Shown: positions 6,932 through 8,925 of the stretch, piece by piece
Numbering within the stretch: the first letter of the stretch is position 1
Layout: each line of letters begins with the position of its first letter
From: Parvularculaceae bacterium
Lineage (GTDB): Bacteria; Pseudomonadota; Alphaproteobacteria; Caulobacterales; Parvularculaceae
Reading direction: 5' to 3'
Assembly (NCBI GenBank): GCA_027080545.1
Contig: JALWRV010000046.1
Location: forward strand, 1-8,925
DNA length: 8,925 bases
Notes under the pieces: generated by a model
Seen by the model: the letters and a program-made list of their open reading frames with translations, nothing else
Databases searched by the model: none
What the model was told of the DNA's origin: nothing
Position numbers and translations under genes: made by a program

Positions 6932-8925
6932 GTGTGGCTCGACCGGGATGCAAACCGGCTGATCCTATATGTGCCAGTGTTGCTGGCCATGGGGATTGGC
7001 TATTATTTTTCTATGGGTCGGGAGCCGGAAATGATCACCTTATTGGTTGTATTGGGGGGGCTGGGTCTGGCGGTGGGGCTGGAGTATTTTTATCAAAGCC
7101 GTCTAGCGGGGATGGTGCCAGTGTGGCGGCGGTTATTCTTGTTGGGGGCAAGCGCATTGACCCTTGTGGCGTTGGGCACTGTGGTAGCCAAATGGCGTCA
7201 GATGCAGGTCGCCCATCCGGTGATAGCGCAGGAGACCGGGCCGCTTCGGGTTGAAGGGGTGCTTGAAACGATCGAGCAACGGGCTAGCGATATTCGTCTT
7301 ACCATTCGGGTTGAGAACATTCAAAATATCGCCAACGATGCGTTGCCAAAAAAAGTGCGTGTTACTTGGCGGGGTGGCTATAGCCCCATGCAACCGGGCA
7401 TGTATATCCGTATACGCACGATAATTGGCCCCCCGCCGGAGCCCATTATGGCGGGTGGTTTTGATTATGCGCGAACACTTTATTTTCAGGAAATCGGCGC
7501 CACCGGATATGCGGTCTCGCGACCGGTTGTGCGTGTTCGTGACAATGCTGATATGGGGCTTTGGCTTGAGCACTTTCGCGACCGACTGTCGGCGCGGATC
7601 ATTGCGGGTGGCGACCAATCCCCCGATGCGGCACGCATAGCGGCGGCCTTGGTAACCGGTCAACGGGCACAAGTACCAGAACGGGCGGTGACGCCTTTGC
7701 GGGATGCGGGGCTTGCCCATCTGATAGCCATATCGGGTCTTCATATGGGATTGGTCTCTGGTTTTGTGTTTTTTCTGTCGCGCGGATTGATGGCGCTGGT
7801 GCCGTCTTTGGCGCTGAATTTTCCCATTAAAAAATGGGCCGCCATGGTGACGATTGTTTCATTGCTGTTTTATCTGGCGCTGTCCGGGGCCTCTTGGTCA
7901 GCCCAACGGGCTTTTATTATGTCAGCCCTTGTGTTTGGTGCGATCATGCTGGATCGGCGGGCCTTGACCTTGCGTATGGTGGCGGTTGCGGCAACGTTGA
8001 TTTTGCTTCTCTCGCCAGAGGCATTGAGCGAAATAGGGTTTCAACTTTCTTTTGCAGCGGTAACGGTGCTGATCGCGGTTTATGAGCAATGGCAAAAACG
8101 GCGCGCGGTGGTGGGCATGGCGAAAGGCCCGGTACAACGAGTGTTTGGGTTTATGGGAGGCATTGCCATTACCAGCCTGTTGGCTGGCTTGGCCACGGCC
8201 CCCTATGCCCTTTACCATTTTAACCGCTTCGTCAGCTATGGCCTATTGGGTAATGTGCTTGCCATGCCTATTGTGGCACTACTGGTTATGCCGAGCGGCT
8301 TGCTGGGCATGGTGCTTTATCCCCTAGGGCTTGATCAACCGGCTTGGTGGATGATGAGCAAGGGGGTGGGGTGGGTATTACATATCAGCGATTGGGTCAG
8401 CGGGCTTGAGGGGGCGGTTCATTTGATGCCAGCCATGTCGCGGTTGGCCTTGGTGAGTGTGACTTTAGGGGGGCTGGTTTTGATTATCCATCAATCAGCT
8501 TTGCGATGGGTTGGGCTCGGCCTGATCGTGGTGGCGGTGCTGAATTGGTTCGCGCCGCAACCGGATTTATTGTTTCCGCCTCAGTTGAGAAATTTTGCGG
8601 TGCGGATTGAGACGGATGAGGGGGAAAGGCTGGCCCTCTGGTCGCGTCGTCGCCAACGGTTTGCCGCCGAGAATTGGTTGCGCTCTGCGGGTCTGTCGCC
8701 GATCATTCGTGACGCCCCGCGTATTGGTGAACGCAAAGGGCTAACCCCACCCTGTGAGACGCTTTCCGGCTGTTCATTGACAGCCACCCACGGCGTCAAC
8801 ATTCAAATCATTGAAAGCCGTGATCAGTTGGAGGGGGCTTGCGCTAAGAAAAGCCAGCTCATCATATCTTTAGTGGCGATTGAGGGGACCCTATACAAAG
8901 AACAAGCGCCGGTTTGTGAGGCATT
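6932..8925 (+). CDS. comEC: ComEC/Rec2 family DNA-uptake channel, 3' truncated by window
   Basis: ComEC is the inner-membrane channel that moves single-stranded DNA into the cytoplasm during natural transformation. The frame is open from 6815 to the window end with no stop. Numbering from GTG 6932, at least 664 residues are visible. Hydrophobic segments at about 10-27, 33-48 and 60-78 are followed by a soluble beta-rich region of about 90-200 (DUF4131/OB-like). The Competence domain comes next, with the hallmark HLIAISGLHMG at 263-273 and SGASWSAQRAFIM (Arg326) plus many membrane helices to about 545. A soluble tail from about 548 (FAVRIETDEG, then LALWSRRRQRFAAENWLR) lacks a visible HxHxDH metallo-beta-lactamase motif, as I recall for alphaproteobacterial homologues. 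The start is uncertain: GTG 6932 has no ribosome-binding site, whereas ATC 6908 has an ideal one. Presence of the gene does not prove competence. Confidence 0.92.
   Translation, partial: MWLDRDANRLILYVPVLLAMGIGYYFSMGREPEMITLLVVLGGLGLAVGLEYFYQSRLAGMVPVWRRLFLLGASALTLVALGTVVAKWRQMQVAHPVIAQETGPLRVEGVLETIEQRASDIRLTIRVENIQNIANDALPKKVRVTWRGGYSPMQPGMYIRIRTIIGPPPEPIMAGGFDYARTLYFQEIGATGYAVSRPVVRVRDNADMGLWLEHFRDRLSARIIAGGDQSPDAARIAAALVTGQRAQVPERAVTPLRDAGLAHLIAISGLHMGLVSGFVFFLSRGLMALVPSLALNFPIKKWAAMVTIVSLLFYLALSGASWSAQRAFIMSALVFGAIMLDRRALTLRMVAVAATLILLLSPEALSEIGFQLSFAAVTVLIAVYEQWQKRRAVVGMAKGPVQRVFGFMGGIAITSLLAGLATAPYALYHFNRFVSYGLLGNVLAMPIVALLVMPSGLLGMVLYPLGLDQPAWWMMSKGVGWVLHISDWVSGLEGAVHLMPAMSRLALVSVTLGGLVLIIHQSALRWVGLGLIVVAVLNWFAPQPDLLFPPQLRNFAVRIETDEGERLALWSRRRQRFAAENWLRSAGLSPIIRDAPRIGERKGLTPPCETLSGCSLTATHGVNIQIIESRDQLEGACAKKSQLIISLVAIEGTLYKEQAPVCEA

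Noticed and set aside
6750..6962. 70-codon plus-strand frame across the gltX-comEC gap
   Set aside because: Begins within gltX, has no recognisable content, and ends within comEC in the wrong phase.
6934..7254. 106-codon frame starting at GTG 6934 on the plus strand
   Set aside because: Overlaps the long comEC frame in another phase and has a Gly/Ala-rich composition typical of a shadow; the comEC frame has clear family motifs.
7133..7744. 203-codon minus-strand frame opposite comEC
   Set aside because: Low-complexity His/Arg/Pro-rich translation antisense to a conserved domain; no family resemblance.
1..8925. tRNA, rRNA, CRISPR, insertion sequence or long repeats
   Set aside because: None seen on reading both strands; coding density is high and the only gaps over 100 bases are 5221-5331 and 6772-6931. 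Repeated motifs in lpxD and lpxA are beta-helix hexapeptides, not DNA repeats.

Overview
The window looks like a stretch of chromosome from a Gram-negative alphaproteobacterium of moderate base composition. Three things suggest this. The lipid A operon uses lpxI rather than lpxH. LpxB carries the 'D-G-W-T-F' and 'A-P-Q-I-W-A' style motifs I associate with alphaproteobacterial enzymes. The order lpxD-fabZ-lpxA-lpxI-lpxB / gltA / gltX / comEC is one I recall from that class. I cannot fix the genus.

Bases 2-3914 (+ strand) are the downstream end of the lipid A / fatty acid operon: the C-terminal part of lpxD, then fabZ, lpxA, lpxI and lpxB. The genes overlap or are separated by a few bases, so they are almost certainly co-transcribed and translationally coupled. 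FabZ dehydrates 3-hydroxyacyl-ACP for fatty acid synthesis, and LpxA and LpxD draw on the same 3-hydroxyacyl-ACP pool. LpxA makes UDP-3-O-acyl-GlcNAc. LpxC, which is not in the window, deacetylates it, and LpxD adds the second acyl chain. LpxI cleaves the product to lipid X, and LpxB joins lipid X to UDP-diacylglucosamine to form the disaccharide of lipid A.

Bases 3916-6771 (- strand) hold gltA (citrate synthase) and, upstream of it, gltX (glutamyl-tRNA synthetase). A 111-base gap between them probably carries gltA's own promoter. gltA converges on lpxB with a single base between the two stop codons.

Bases 6772-6931 are a divergent intergenic region. From there to the window end (+ strand) runs one long open frame encoding a ComEC/Rec2-type DNA-uptake channel, cut off by the window edge. 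Its start is unusual: a perfect AGGAGG Shine-Dalgarno sequence sits 7 bases before an ATC codon, and the first conventional start codon in frame lies 24 bases further on.

This is mostly conserved housekeeping DNA. I saw no mobile element, CRISPR array, RNA gene or defence system. The points worth a second look are the comEC start, the degenerate N-terminal motif of LpxB, an acyl-chain-ruler substitution in LpxA, and the 1-base convergent junction.
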